Assembly (NCBI RefSeq): GCF_043290135.1
Contig: NW_027464601.1
Location: forward strand, 6,826,501 to 6,890,500
Reading direction: 5' to 3'
Origin: Rhipicephalus microplus
Lineage: Eukaryota; Arthropoda; Arachnida; Ixodida; Ixodidae
Length of the DNA: 64,000 bases
A model generated the notes under the pieces. That model had not been told where the DNA came from. It worked only from the letters and a program-made list of their open reading frames with translations, and did no database searches. The first letter of the stretch is position 1, and each line of letters opens with the position of its first letter. This document shows positions 35,710 through 49,060 of this stretch, piece after piece. The translations under genes were made by a program, and so were the position numbers.

Positions 35710-38300
35710 TTAAGCAGAAGAAACGACTAATGAGTCATAATATGGCTTGAGGCGAGAGACGTGGACAGTGTCACGGCCACGGTAGCGTAGGTCTGTGGAT
35801 GGGATGATGGGCTCCACAATATAGTTGATGAGTGACGTTTGCTCTACAACGCGGTATGGCCCGATGTATTTAGGAAGAAGTTTTGCGGAGCTGCCAGGTG
35901 CAGTAGCAGGTGCCCCGAAGCCATACCAAAGAACCAGGTGGAAATTTTGGAGCCGAACGGTCCCCAGTCAGGCGGGATTGCTGCTGCCACTGGTTCTCGG
36001 TAGAAAAAGAGCAGGTAAGCTGGCGGCATTCTTCGGCATGTCGGGCAGCTTCGGACAGAGTTCTACTTTCGGACTCATAAGGTTTATATGGGAGAATAGT
36101 GTCTACTGTACTTGAAGGTTCTCGTCCGTAGAGAAGAAAGTATGGCAAAAACCCAGTAGTAGCTTGTACGGCAGTATTATACGCGTAGGTGACGAACGGG
36201 AGAACTTGGTCCCAATTTGAATGATCAGAAGCGACGTACATCGACAGCATATTACCAAGAGTACGGTTGAAGCGCTCCGTCATACCATTCGTTTGAGGAT
36301 GGTACGCTACACTTGTGCGGTGCACGATTCGGCTTTCGTTGAGTAGTGCCTTCAAGGTGTCAGAAAGGAAGGCACGGCCTCTGTCACTTAGGAGCTCGCG
36401 AGGGGCACCATGACGCAAAATGAAACGTTGCAACAGAAACGTTCCAACGTCACGGGCTGTGGCAGTCGGCGGCGCGGCTGTTTCGGCATAGCGTGTCAGA
36501 TGGTCTATCGCAACAAAAATCCAGCGATTACCAGCTAGATTTGATGGTAGTGGTCCGTAAATGTCAATGCCGACGCGATCAAAAGGTCGACTAGGACAAA
36601 GAAGAGGTTGTGACGGACAGACTTGCCCGGGAGGTAACTTTTGTCTTTGACACTGAGCACGCGAGCGAATGAATTTCCGCACGTAGTTATACATGCCACG
36701 CCAATAATATATTAGTCGAAGCCTAGCGTATGAAGAGGCCAGCGTGGGCGCACTGTGGGTCTGCGTGAAAAGCTTCGCAGATAGCAGCTTGAAGATGGTG
36801 GGGTATCACAAGGAGACACTTGCGACCGTCAGAAAGGTAGTTGCGTCGATAAAAACCATCCCTTAGGCAAAAGTTGCTCGCCTGGCGGCGGAGAGCGCGA
36901 GACGGCGAAGGAGTGAGAGGATCAGAAAGAATGCTTATGAGGCCACTGATCCAGGGATCCTTTCATTGTTCCACTGTCATGTGGCGCAAGGCGGATGACG
37001 CAAGTGCAGGCTCGAGGGAAGAGAGGCAAACACCTTCATCCGATGTGGGTGATCGAGAAAAGGCGTCGGCGTCCGTGTGCTTACGACCGGATCTGTAAAT
37101 AACGCGGATGTCGTAATCCTGAAGTTTGAGCGCCCAGCGAGCAAGTCGTCCGGAAAGGTCTTTAAGTGTGGGTAGCCAACAAAGGGCATGGTGGTCAGTG
37201 ACGACGTCGAATGCGTGACCATACAGGTAGGGGCGAAATTTTCCAAGGGCCCAAATAATAGCTAAACACTCTTTCTCGGTCACGGAGTAGTTAGCCTCGG
37301 CTTTCGTCAAAGTCCGGCTTGCGTAGGCGACGACATATTTATCAAATCCTGCCTTTTGTTGCGCGAGCACAGCGCCAAGTCTAACACCACTGGCATCAGT
37401 ATGAACCTCCGTGGGAGCGGCAGGATCATAGTGGCGAAAGATGGGTAGTGAAGTTAGCAGGCAGCGTAATTTGGTGGACGCATCGTCGCATGCTGGTGAC
37501 CAGGTAAAAAGGTCCTTGTCGCCGCTAAGAAAGTCCGTAAGGGGCGCACATACGGAAGCAAAGTTTTTAATAAAGCGTCGGAAGTATGACGACAAGCTGA
37601 CAAAGCTTCTAAGTTCCTTTAAGTTCTTTGGCTTCAGAAAATCGGCGACTGCTCGAAGCTTGGTGGGGTCGGGAAGTGTGCCGTCCCGCGATACGAAGTG
37701 GCCAAGAATGGTGAGCTGCCGGGCACCAAAACGACACTTCTTGAGGTTGAGTTCAAGGGCGGCGTCGGTGAGGCGTGTGAGGACGTGCTCGAGACAATTT
37801 AAATGGTTGTCGAAATTGGAGGAAAAGACAACTACGTCATCGAGGTAGCATAAACATGTGTTCCACTTGAGGCCTCGTAAAATAGTGTCCATCATTCTTT
37901 CAAAAGTGTCTGGAGCGTTACAAAGGCCGAAAGGCATAACGGTAAATTCGTGTAATCCATCAGCTGTGACAAATGCTGTTTTCAGTCAGTCAGATGCTTC
38001 CATAGGTACTTGCCAGTATCCAGACCGTAAATGCAGCAAAAAGAAATATTCTGCTCCCTGCAAACAGTCAAGGGCGTCGTCTATTCACGGTAACGGGTAA
38101 ACGTCCTTACGGGTGATCTTGTTTAAACGTCGATAGTCCACACAGAACCGAATGGAGCCGTCCTTCTTCTTAACAAGAACGACCGGTGACGCCCAGAGAC
38201 TGTTAGAAGGCTGTACAATGCCCCGCTGGAGCATGTCAGCAACCTGGTCGTCAATAACACGGCGCTCCGACGCTCGGGTCGAAAGACGTCGGGTCGAAAG
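35710..38300 (-). pseudogene. pol: pol of element B (RT, RNase H, integrase; protease deleted)
   Basis: The order on the minus strand is RT from [16 protein letters not shown], then [30 protein letters not shown] and LTILGHFVS. RNase H follows with [14 protein letters not shown] and [11 protein letters not shown]. Integrase has VGIDIYGPLP, SDRGRAFLSD, NGMTERFNR and VHVSRLKPYYD. Breaks include stops between 37,940 and 38,120 and at 36,963, and frame changes near 36,700-36,960 and 35,870. The stop of the intact frame would be at 35,710-35,712. It is most similar to element C. Not functional. Confidence 0.88.
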
Positions 38301-38304
38301 ACGT
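38275..38304. repeat. Microduplication at the gag-RT deletion junction of element B
   Basis: CGGGTCGAAAGACGT occurs twice head to tail, right where gag sequence passes into reverse transcriptase sequence. A short duplication at a deletion scar fits end-joining repair or template switching. Confidence 0.7.
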
Positions 38305-38327
38305 TGCCTGCGTAACTCGTCAAAACT

Positions 38328-38861
38328 CTAGCATAACTCGGTCAGTTCTAAGGCAGTGCGAGGACTCTTAGAAAGCAACATTTGGAAAGCGTCATCCTCA
38401 ATGCCCTTCATGATGTGCTTGATCTTAAGCTCTTCGGACATCAACTCGTTGACTCGCTTGCAAAGGTCTAGAACGTCCTCAATATAGCTTGTGAAATTCT
38501 CACCAAGCTGCTGGAACCTAGTATGCAAGCGTTGTTCGTCACGGCATTTGCGTACCTCCAGCCGTCCGAAAACTTGTGTGAGGCTCGTTTTGAAGACCGA
38601 CCATGTAGGGAGTTCCGCTTCGTGGTTTATAAACCACAGCTTGGCCACGTTCGACAGGTAGAAGGAGACGTAGGCCAAATTGGCAACGTCATCCCATTGA
38701 TTGTGAGTGCTCACTCGTTCGTACATTGAAATCTAGTCGTCAACGTCCTTGTCTTCTGTGCCTGAGAAAACAGGAGGATCTCGCAGACGCAGAGAACCGG
38801 CGCAGAGAACCGTAGGCGGTGCCTTTGGATGAGTTGGAGCGGCGCTTGCGTCGGTAGGCAT
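38328..38861 (-). pseudogene. gag: gag of element B (truncated, amber codons)
   Basis: The start ATG is taken at 38,861 ([12 protein letters not shown]). [14 protein letters not shown] is followed by TAG at 38,733-38,735, where element C has Trp (EDWLQLF), so TGG changed to TAG. The frame continues with MYERVSTHNQWDDVANLAY and IMKGIEDDAFQMLL to another TAG at 38,328, replacing the Gln of LCQ. The zinc-knuckle part is missing because the internal deletion begins just downstream. Confidence 0.85.
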
Positions 38862-38923
38862 AACGGATGGTAAAATGCGATTTCGAAGCTCCAGTGGGAT
38901 CAAAACCCAGCACCTCCACCACT

Positions 38924-39290
<367 letters not shown>

Positions 39291-39867
39291 AAAAGCTGGA
39301 GCCTTGTTTTCTGGAGTTAGTTGCCGTTTTGTTGAACAGAAAAACGTGTTAGTTCACCCGAGTTTGCATCAAATACCGTGAAAACAGTTCCTTTCTCGCA
39401 GCCGGAATTCCCGCCGCATTGACCAAATGATGATATTTAGGGAGTCGATATTTGCGAGGGGTAGAGCCTCGTTGTCACTTGGAATAGAAGTAAAAGTCTG
39501 TGTGGCATTTCTGAAGGAAAATTGGGCTTATCACAGCAGGCATTTTCAAGGCGTTTTAGTGCAGTGCTCGAGGCCGTGCTATATTATATGACGGTACCCG
39601 TAACGACAGGGACGGTAGATCAAATAAGCGTGTAAGTCACGATGTTCCCTGCATGTCGCATAATTTCGATAACCTGTCTATCATACGCTAGACATTGCTG
39701 TTCTCCGTAGTATGATTTCCTGTAGGAAGTTTATTGCCTGTGAACGAATCCGTACAATGGACTGCTTGAAAACCATACAAGTAGTTAGCACTGAAGAAAA
39801 TAGTAGAGAACTCATACACCAACCTACCCCCCCCAAGCCTGTACATTACGCTAGAATAGAAGGACAT
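39291..39867. other. Unassigned spacer
   Basis: Nothing was recognised in about 575 bp. Confidence 0.3.
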
Positions 39868-39868
39868 C

Positions 39869-39899
<31 letters not shown>

Positions 39900-39906
39900 C
39901 TGTCTA

Positions 39907-39946
<40 letters not shown>

Positions 39947-39986
39947 TCTATCCGTCTGTCTGTCTGTCGGTCTGTCTATCTATCTA

Positions 39987-40073
<87 letters not shown>
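39868..40073. repeat. Microsatellite head of family M copy 2
   Basis: (CTAT)n and (CTGT)n blocks alternate, then pass into about 80 bp of (AT)n, ending at the GTAGCTGCCTATGA start of the repeat body. The order of simple repeat then body recurs in the other copies. Confidence 0.9.
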
Positions 40074-40076
<3 letters not shown>

Positions 40077-41985
40077 GCTGCCTATGAGTTCTAGCTCTCC
40101 TCGCCGTCTCGATAATGGTATCGATACCAAAATTGGTATGGCATACCATGACTGTACGACGAGCATAATTGACTAGTTTAACAAGAAACTTTTGACATGT
40201 ATGTCATGAATGTCATGACTTACAATTCATGGGCTTGCAGCTCTTGTGGTGGTTTCGTTCACTTGGCACGTTGCAAAACTGATCTGGTGTGACATGATTG
40301 CATAACGAACACAAGCGAAAGACTCTGACATGAAAAACATGCTATCCGTGTCATGTAACAACATGACTACATGCCACGCTCATGATTCTCTCGCGGGCCC
40401 CCCCACGGTAGTCTAGTGGCTAAGGTACTTGGCTGCTGATCCGCAGGTCGCGGATTCAAATCCTGGCTGCGACGGCTGCATTTCCGATGGAGGTGGAAAT
40501 ATTGTAGACCCGTGTGCTCAGGTTTGGGTGCACGTTAAAGAACCCCAGGTGGTCCAAATTTCCGGAGCCCTCCACTACGGCGTCTGTCATAATCATATGG
40601 TGGTTTTGGGACGTTAAACCCCACAAATCAATCAAAATCAATGATGCTCTCGTGGCTGTTTTGCTAGCGTCACCTATACCCAACTTGGTATTACAGTACG
40701 TGAATGGATGACGAAGGTATGTGACTGGTGCAAGCGTGGTAATCATAAGATGCGTGTCATGTAACAACATTACTGCGTGCGACGCTCATGATGCGCTAGC
40801 GGCCGTTTCGCTAGCTCCACTTATACCAAACTCGGTATTATGGGACGTAAATGAATGAGGAACGTATGATACTGGTGCAAACAAAATAAACATCAGATGC
40901 GTGTCCTTAACCATGGCTACATGCTACGTTCATGATGTGCTCGCGGCCGTTTCGCTAGCTTCACGTGTACCAAACTCAGCATTACGCGATGCGAACGGAC
41001 GACTTAGGTAAATGACACATCCAAACAAGATAATCGTGACAATCGTGTCATGTAACAACATGACTACCTGCCACACAGATAATGTGCTCGCAGCCGTTTT
41101 GCCAGCTTCACATATGCCGAATTTCGTATTACGTGACGCCAACGAATGATGAAAGTATGTAACTGGTGCAAACATAATAATCATGAGATGCGTGTCATGT
41201 GAGAACATGACTACATGCCACAGTCAAGGAACAAATACATTTCGACATGACACGTTGTGCGTGCTTGCCGGCGTTCAATTCTTGGCGTCACGCTGGCGTT
41301 GCCCCGCCAGGCGCCGGTCCTACCATATACTCGCAGGTGCGCGCTGCGCTACGTTGCTTTGACGCATGAGCGCTTCAGCGCGTCCAGGGTCCCTCCGTCA
41401 TGAAAAGATGGAGATGCAGTGTTGTGTGGGTAACACATCAGCGTGAAATGCAGCATGTCGCGCCGGTTGCCGTTGGGCCACGCCGACGCATGCTGGTCGC
41501 GACTGGCATCTGACTATAGAGTGCTCACGTTTTGCTAACGTTGCGTAGCTGTACCCCGCGTACGCCCGCGTCCACGCTACATAGGAGTATATTGGGCCCT
41601 TCAAGATGCGCTCGCGGAAGTTTTCCTACTTCCAGATGATACAAAATTTGGTGTTACGTGACGTCAATGGATTACAAAATATATGAATGGTGCAAACATG
41701 ATAATTCTGACACGCGTTTCATATAGGAACAAGACAACATACCACGCTCATAGCGTGCTCGCGGCCGTTTCGCTAGCTCCACATACACTAAATTTGGTGT
41801 CACGTGACGTGAATAGATGACGAAGGTAAACGACACGTCCAAACATGATAACCATGTCATGGAAGTTACGTAGGGCATCATATACATCCGCCTTGTAACG
41901 GTGAGCTGAATTTAAAGTGACATATCAACATTTCTAATTAGTGCTTCGAAGATCATCGATTCCGACTGTACGTGGGATCTGCCGA
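40074..41985 (+). repeat. Family M interspersed repeat, copy 2
   Basis: Starts TAGCTGCCTATGAG...CTCTCCTCGCCG after the microsatellite. A GATACCAAAATTGGTATGGCATACC block with local symmetry follows, then about five ~145-bp units with landmark CATGACTACATGCCACGCTCATGA. A GC-rich single-copy module of about 380 bp comes next (41,215-41,600, with TTGCCGGCGTT, GCGCTTCAGCGCGTCCAG and GACTATAGAGTGCTC). Two more units and the shared 3' end close it. A Ruka-type SINE lies inside the first unit. There is no coding frame, and no LTR or terminal inverted repeat was found. Confidence 0.85.
40398..40640 (+). mobile_element. Ruka-type SINE, copy 8, with target-site duplication
   Basis: Full-length copy inside a family M unit. 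The sequence before it, ATGATTCTCTCGCGGGC (40,382-40,398), is repeated after it as ATGATGCTCTCGTGGCT (40,641-40,657), a target duplication of about 17 bp with 14 matches. The left duplication and the SINE head share a base. The 3' end reads CACAAATCAATCAAAATCA. Confidence 0.93.
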
Positions 41986-42689
41986 TTCTTTTTTCATCTT
42001 ATAAGTTCCATTTTCGCAGAGCTCACCCTGATAAATTGTTTTTTTCGCAGCGTCACCTGCGGGCTTTGACAAAGGTGGAACCACTTTCTTTTCTTCGAAA
42101 TTGGGAAAAAATTTTCCTGAAACGCGCCGACTTCATGTGGAGAGCTTAGGGCTGTCGCCACACGAAGCTTGAAGAAATCTGCGGCATCCTTGATGAGAAA
42201 CTGTAGAAACATGCTTTTAATTGAAGTGGATTGTAACAGGTGGACTTCTTGTCGCGGCGCCTTCCAGGGCCTGGAATTAGTGCTGCCCGGAAGGAAAACG
42301 CATGCGCTGCTTTACTTCATACCACGTGCTTGTTGTCACGCTTAGTACGGGGACAAATCTAACAACTCATTCGAGAGCCTGCGGCCGCGTAAAACCCTTG
42401 TCTGCAAGTTGAAGTACCAAAGGAGCACACTCGTTGAGCACTGCGTGGTGAACAATAACCGCATCAAATTAGACAAGTTTGGCGCCGGAAATTCATAAGC
42501 GTCTTTTTGTGGAATACTGGCCCATCCAGAAGACAGCCGGTAACTTGAACTGTTCTACAGGTGCGCTTCTATCGAGAGTCTGCGTAAAGAGAATTCTGCG
42601 TATCATGGACAATTTGCCATGACCCCATGGCAGGAAAGAAACTTTAACAAGACAAGCATGCGTCGTAGTGAAGCGCGCTACGTCGAATT
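41986..42689. other. Spacer between family M copies 2 and 3
   Basis: About 700 bp with nothing recognised. Confidence 0.3.
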
Positions 42690-44385
42690 TTGAATGCGAA
42701 GCATTTCTTAGCGAACTTCGGCTGCTTTGAGCGTATCTATCTAGCTGCCTATGACATTTAGCTCTCCTGGCCGTTTCGATAATGTTGTCGATACCAAACT
42801 TGGTATGTCATACCATGGCTGTATGAAGAACATATTTGACTAGTCATTACCTGAAAATTATGACATGTATGTCATGAATGTCATGATTTACGTTTCATGG
42901 TCCTGCAGCTCTTGTGATGGTTTTCTTGACATGGCATGTTGCAAAACTGGTGTGGTATGGCATGATTGCAGAGCAAACACAAGCGACAGAACCTAACATG
43001 AAAATCATGGCATGCTTGTCATGTAACAACATGACTACATGCCACGCTCATGACGCACTCGCGGCCATTTCGCTTCCGTCACATATACCAATTGTAATAA
43101 TACAGTACGTGAATGGATGACGAAGTTATGTGACTAGTGCAAACATGATAATCATGAGATGCATGTCATGCAACAACTTGACTACATGCCACGCTCATAA
43201 TTTTTCGTGGCCTTCTCGCTAGCTTCACCTATAGCAAATTTGGTATTACGGAACGTGAGTGCATGATGAAGGTATGATACTGGTGCAAGCATGGTAAACA
43301 TGAGACGCGTGTCATGTAACAGCATGACTACATGCTACGCTCATGTGCACTCGCGGCCATTTCGCTAGCTTCACATCTACCATACTCGGTATTGCGCGAC
43401 GCGAATGAACGACATAGGTAAATGACACATCGAAACATGATAATCACGGCATGTTTGTTATGTAACAACATGACTTCAAGCACTCGCGGCCGTTTCGCTA
43501 GCTTCACATATGCCAAATTCGGTAGTAGGTGACGCCAATGGATGACGAAGGTATGTGACTGATGCACACATGATAATCATGAGATGCGTGTCATGTGAGA
43601 AAATGACTTCATGCCCTAGGCAAGGCGCTAATACATTTCGATGAGACGCGGTGCCCGTGCTTGCCGGCGTTGATTTCGTTGCATCACGCCGGCGTTGCCA
43701 CGCCAGGCACCTGTCCTACCATATACCCGCAGGTGCGTGCCACGCTGCGTTGCTTTGACGCATGCGCGCTTCAGCGCGTCCAGCGTCCCTTCGTCATGAA
43801 AAGAGGGATATGCAGTGTTGGCTGGGTAACGCATCGGCGCGAAATGCAGCCTGTCGCATTTCGCGCCTTTTGCCGTCAGGCCGCGATGAAGCACGCTGGT
43901 CGTGCCTGGCGTCAGACTATAGAGTGCTCGCGTTTTGCTGAAGCAAGGTCGCTGTGCCCAGCGTGCGCGCACGTCAACGCAACATTGGAGTATAATGGGC
44001 CCTTTATGGTGCGTTCGCGGCCGTTCTTCTAGCTCCACATATACCAAATTTGGTGCAACTTGACGTCAATGGATGAAGAGATATATCACTGGGGCAAACA
44101 TGATATTCCTGACACACGTGTCATGTAATAACATGAAAACATACGACGCTAGCGTGCTCGCGGCCGTTTTGCTAGCTCCACATATACTAAATTGGGTATC
44201 ACGTGACGTTAATAGATGACGAAGGTAAATGACACATCCGAACACGATAACCATGTCACGAAAGTCATGTAGGGCATCATTTACCTCCGCCTTGTAACGT
44301 TGAGCTGATTTTAAAGTGACATATCAAAATTTATCAATCGTGCTTCGCATATCATTGATTCACCCTGTACGTGAGATCTGGCCAA
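42690..44385 (+). repeat. Family M interspersed repeat, copy 3
   Basis: The same architecture as copy 2. Leader ATGCGAAGCATTTCTTAGCG, a short TATCTATC stub in place of a long microsatellite, then CTCTCCTGGCCGTTTCGATAATG. Four to five ~145-bp units follow, then the GC-rich module (43,620-44,000), two units and the common 3' end (AAAGTGACATATCAA, CTGTACGTGAGATC). It is the cleanest copy for building a consensus because no other element interrupts it. Confidence 0.87.
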
Positions 44386-45011
44386 TTTTTTAAGAAAAAA
44401 AGGTTATTTTTTAACTACTTTGGTTGGCTCGGAGTCTCGCTACCATTTGTTTGAACTGAAGCTCATAATTCCGCTATTACACGAACACTACGGCTAACCA
44501 CAGTTACAGACAGCTACACGGCAATCGACAGGTTTAAGCACAAAGTTTTTCCGGGGGGAGTGGTGGGGGGGGTGACCTGTATGAGCTGAAGTGGGGCCGG
44601 GTAGGCAAACACCTTTGGTGCTATCTATGCCTCTACAAAAAAAATGGGGGGGGAGGGGGTACGGGCCCTGTTTGCGATTCCCTTGCTACGCCCCTGTCAC
44701 CAACGCATCATCTAAACAGAGATCGACACCAATCTGAAAAATAATATTTTAGATATTAAGTATTTCCTATTCTATGCGTATAGCACCCAGTAGCTCAAAA
44801 GGAACTAATTTTAATGCGTAACATACGAGACAAAAAATGTTGAACGTGTTGAACCCAGAGGGACTAATGCCATCACCAGTGGATCTCGAAAGTTTAGAAT
44901 TATGTAACATACAAATGTTACATAAATGTTACAAAAGTCACAAAAGACATCTCTGTGTAAAAAATATATGCACGACAAGAGTGAAGGAACATTGTTTGAA
45001 ACTTGTAGAGC
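44386..45011. other. Unassigned spacer with G-runs
   Basis: Has several G-rich runs (near 44,551-44,575 and 44,647-44,662). A TTACATAAATGTTACA-type local repeat lies near 44,905-44,940. No gene was seen. Confidence 0.35.
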
Positions 45012-45254
45012 AATTGATGATGGATATGTGGATTAAGCGTCCCAAAACCACCACAAGATTATGAGAGACGCCGTAGTGGAAGGCTCCGGAAATTTCGACC
45101 ACCTGGGGTTCTTCAACGTGCACCCAAATCTGAGAACACGGGCTTACAGCAATTTCGCTGCCATCGAAAATGCAGTTGCTGCAGCCGGGATTCGACACCG
45201 CGATCTGCGGGTCAGCAGCAGAGTACCCTAGCCCCAGACTACCATGGCGGGGCC
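45012..45254 (-). mobile_element. Ruka-type SINE, copy 9
   Basis: Full-length reverse copy. The left tail is ATTGATGATGGATATGTGG and the right head ends CATGGCGGGGCCAC. Moderate divergence (GGATTAAGCGTCCC, AGCAATTTCGCTGCC). It abuts family M copy 4. Confidence 0.93.
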
Positions 45255-45676
45255 ACGTTATTACATGTCACGCATGTCATCACTATCATGTTTGCACTAC
45301 TCGCATACCTTCGCCATTAATTCACGTCCCGTAATATCAAATTTGGTATATGTGACGCTAGCTAAACGGCCGAGAGCGCATCATGAACGTGGCATGTAGT
45401 CATGTTCTTGCATGATACGCATGTCACGATTTTCATGTTAGGGTCTGCCGCTTGTGTTCGCCATGCAATCATGTCATACCATACCAGTTTTGCAACATGT
45501 CATGTGAACGAAACCACAAGAGCTGCAAGACCGTGAAATGTAAATCATGACACTTATGACATACATGTCATGATTTTAATGGTACAACTAGTCAAATATG
45601 TTCTTCTTACAGCCATGCTATGACATACCAAGTTTGGTATACCGAAATAGCCAGGAGAGCTAGAAGTCGTAGGTGG
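45255..45676 (-). repeat. Family M repeat, copy 4 (5' part only)
   Basis: Reverse orientation. Landmarks from right to left are CCAGGAGAGCTAG, the GACATACCAAGTTTGGTATACC block, GACTAGTCAAATATGTTCTTC, and one ~145-bp unit. It is truncated by, or ends at, the SINE at 45,254. Its microsatellite head follows directly at 45,677. Confidence 0.85.
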
Positions 45677-47372
<1,696 letters not shown>

Positions 47373-47745
47373 TATGAAAACAAAACACGACGAAGCGTGG
47401 CCTGCGGGCTCTGGCGGCTGCTTAAAGTGTGTTCAAGCGGGAGCGAGAGCGACCACAGTCTCTTTTCGTGTCATCTCGCGGTGAGCAAAACAACCATTTG
47501 TTGCTGATATAGAACGGCAAGAATCAAACGCCTCCCCCTTCAAGTCGATTACAAGTTTTCACGTAATTGCCTTGAAAAGAAAGGGGTCGCAATCCTGCTG
47601 ATTGTTTCATATCAGCAACGAAAGGTTGTTTTGTTCGCGCGAAATGACGCAAAAAGAGACTGGTTGCTCTCCCTTCCACTTCAACGCGCTGCCAGCAGCC
47701 TACGGAGCGCGCAGGCCACGCTCTCCCTTGTTTTTTTTTCCATAC
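47373..47745. mobile_element. Long imperfect palindrome (foldback/MITE-like)
   Basis: The left arm (from ATGAAAACAAAACACGACG through GCGTGGCCTGCGGGC, CAGTCTCTTTTCGTGTCAT and AAACAACCATTTGTTGCTG) pairs with the reverse complement of the right arm, which reads GCGTGGCCTGCGCGC, CAGTCTCTTTTTGCGTCAT, AAACAACCTTTCGTTGCTG. The symmetry continues into the centre (GTCGATTAC and GGCAATTAC blocks) around 47,558, so there is almost no unpaired loop. No coding frame. It may be a foldback DNA transposon or the source of a long double-stranded RNA hairpin. Confidence 0.75.
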
Positions 47746-47750
47746 AAGTT

Positions 47751-47782
47751 AGGCTATTACTCCATCACAGGAGTAATAGCCT
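47751..47782. repeat. Perfect 13-bp stem-loop
   Basis: AGGCTATTACTCC, a 6-nt loop ATCACA, then GGAGTAATAGCCT. It lies just outside the long palindrome and is not explained by it. Confidence 0.8.
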
Positions 47783-47799
47783 CCATATGGCCATATCTC

Positions 47800-49060
47800 C
47801 TCTAGCTCTTGCTCCTTTATAAGTCTAAAAATTATATAAAGTTCCGGACTTTAGTGTACCTCGAAACCCTGTTGAGGATCTCGCGATCGGCAATCCTGCC
47901 CACATATGAAGTCAGCAAGATTGGCCTGAAATTGTCGAAACCGGCTGGGAATATGGTCCATGGAATAAGCTTGAAAGGGGCCTCTTCCACACTGCTGGAA
48001 CATTCCATTGCTCCATGTCTGATTGGTCAACTCAGTGGGGTGCTCTGTCGAGTTATCACCTAGGTCTCTTTGTGCCTTGTTTGTATTCTTATCTGGACCG
48101 GTCGCTTCCGGTCCATTAGGCTTTGCAGGGCCCGTCCGAATTCTTCAGCTCTAAACTTCTCATTCAAGTCCGGGTTGTCAGCGCACCCATAGTACTTGTG
48201 GCGATGATCATCCACAGGGCTGGAAGTTACCTTTATAGGTACTTGGTCACAAACGTCCGTGGAACTTCGTCTTGCGAGGATTCCCGCCTGGTTGCATGCA
48301 AAATACATGCCAGCGTGCTTCCTTGATTATACTTGGTATTCATCTCACCCAAGCAAGCATAATTGAGGAAGTTTCAGGGTCTGGCATGGCGTATCTCACT
48401 GCCATTACAGATATCATCATACTGCTGCCAGGAAAGGACCTTAAAATGTTCCTATGTGTTCTAGTTGACTTCGCCAACCTCTTGACAAAGCCGTCGGTTG
48501 AGGCATCACCTCTTCCACCTGAGCAGAACGGACCGCTTAGCCTTGATTCGATGTGCTCGCCTGCTATCCATCTACTCTGCCGTGACATCGGTGCTGTCTT
48601 CTCTGGAGGCGGCCTTAATCTCTAATCCAATTTGTTCGGTTCATTGTTCGAGATCGGGCTTCTTCTCGTCTTCCACATACCCCTATCTAATCTTCCCAAT
48701 TTCTCAACATCGGTGACCCTAAACTTGCGCGATTTTCACTGCTCTACCAGCAGAGTCATAGTAAGGATGTTTGGTTACTACCTAGATCTCTGTTCAGGTT
48801 CAGCTTCCGCCACTCGTCTGAGAATGGTTAGCTCAGGAATCGTGTCCCTGTTAGCTGACGTACCTTATCTAGTAGAAAATTATGGGTTGGTGACAAGCAT
48901 CCAGTTCCGGTTGGGTGCCTCTATCCATAGGTTCTACCCTTTATTTGTGTTTCATATTGGTAGCCCCGGGGGTGACCCGCAGCGTTACAGTCAGCCTCAC
49001 CGACGAGCGGGAAGTGGAAGATTAAGAAGCGCTGCCTCAATTACTTTGGGCTGCTGACGT
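47800..49060 (-). pseudogene. I-clade LINE ORF2 fragment: endonuclease end to RT start
   Basis: On the minus strand the order is SANRDTIPELTILRRVAEAE (C-terminal endonuclease), then TDVEKLGRLDRG, a basic linker (48,340-48,588), NPDLNEKFRAEEFGRALQSLM, KLIPWTIFPAG, DNFRPILLTSYVGRIADRETLNRVSRY (first RT blocks). Frames shift many times and stops are frequent. The match to I-type LINEs common in ticks is by block order. It may belong to the same family as the plus-strand element at 50-54 kb. Confidence 0.65.

Noticed and set aside
41215..41600. GC-rich module of family M as a host exon or CpG island
   Set aside because: It recurs at 43,620-44,000 in the same position within the repeat and has no conserved frame.
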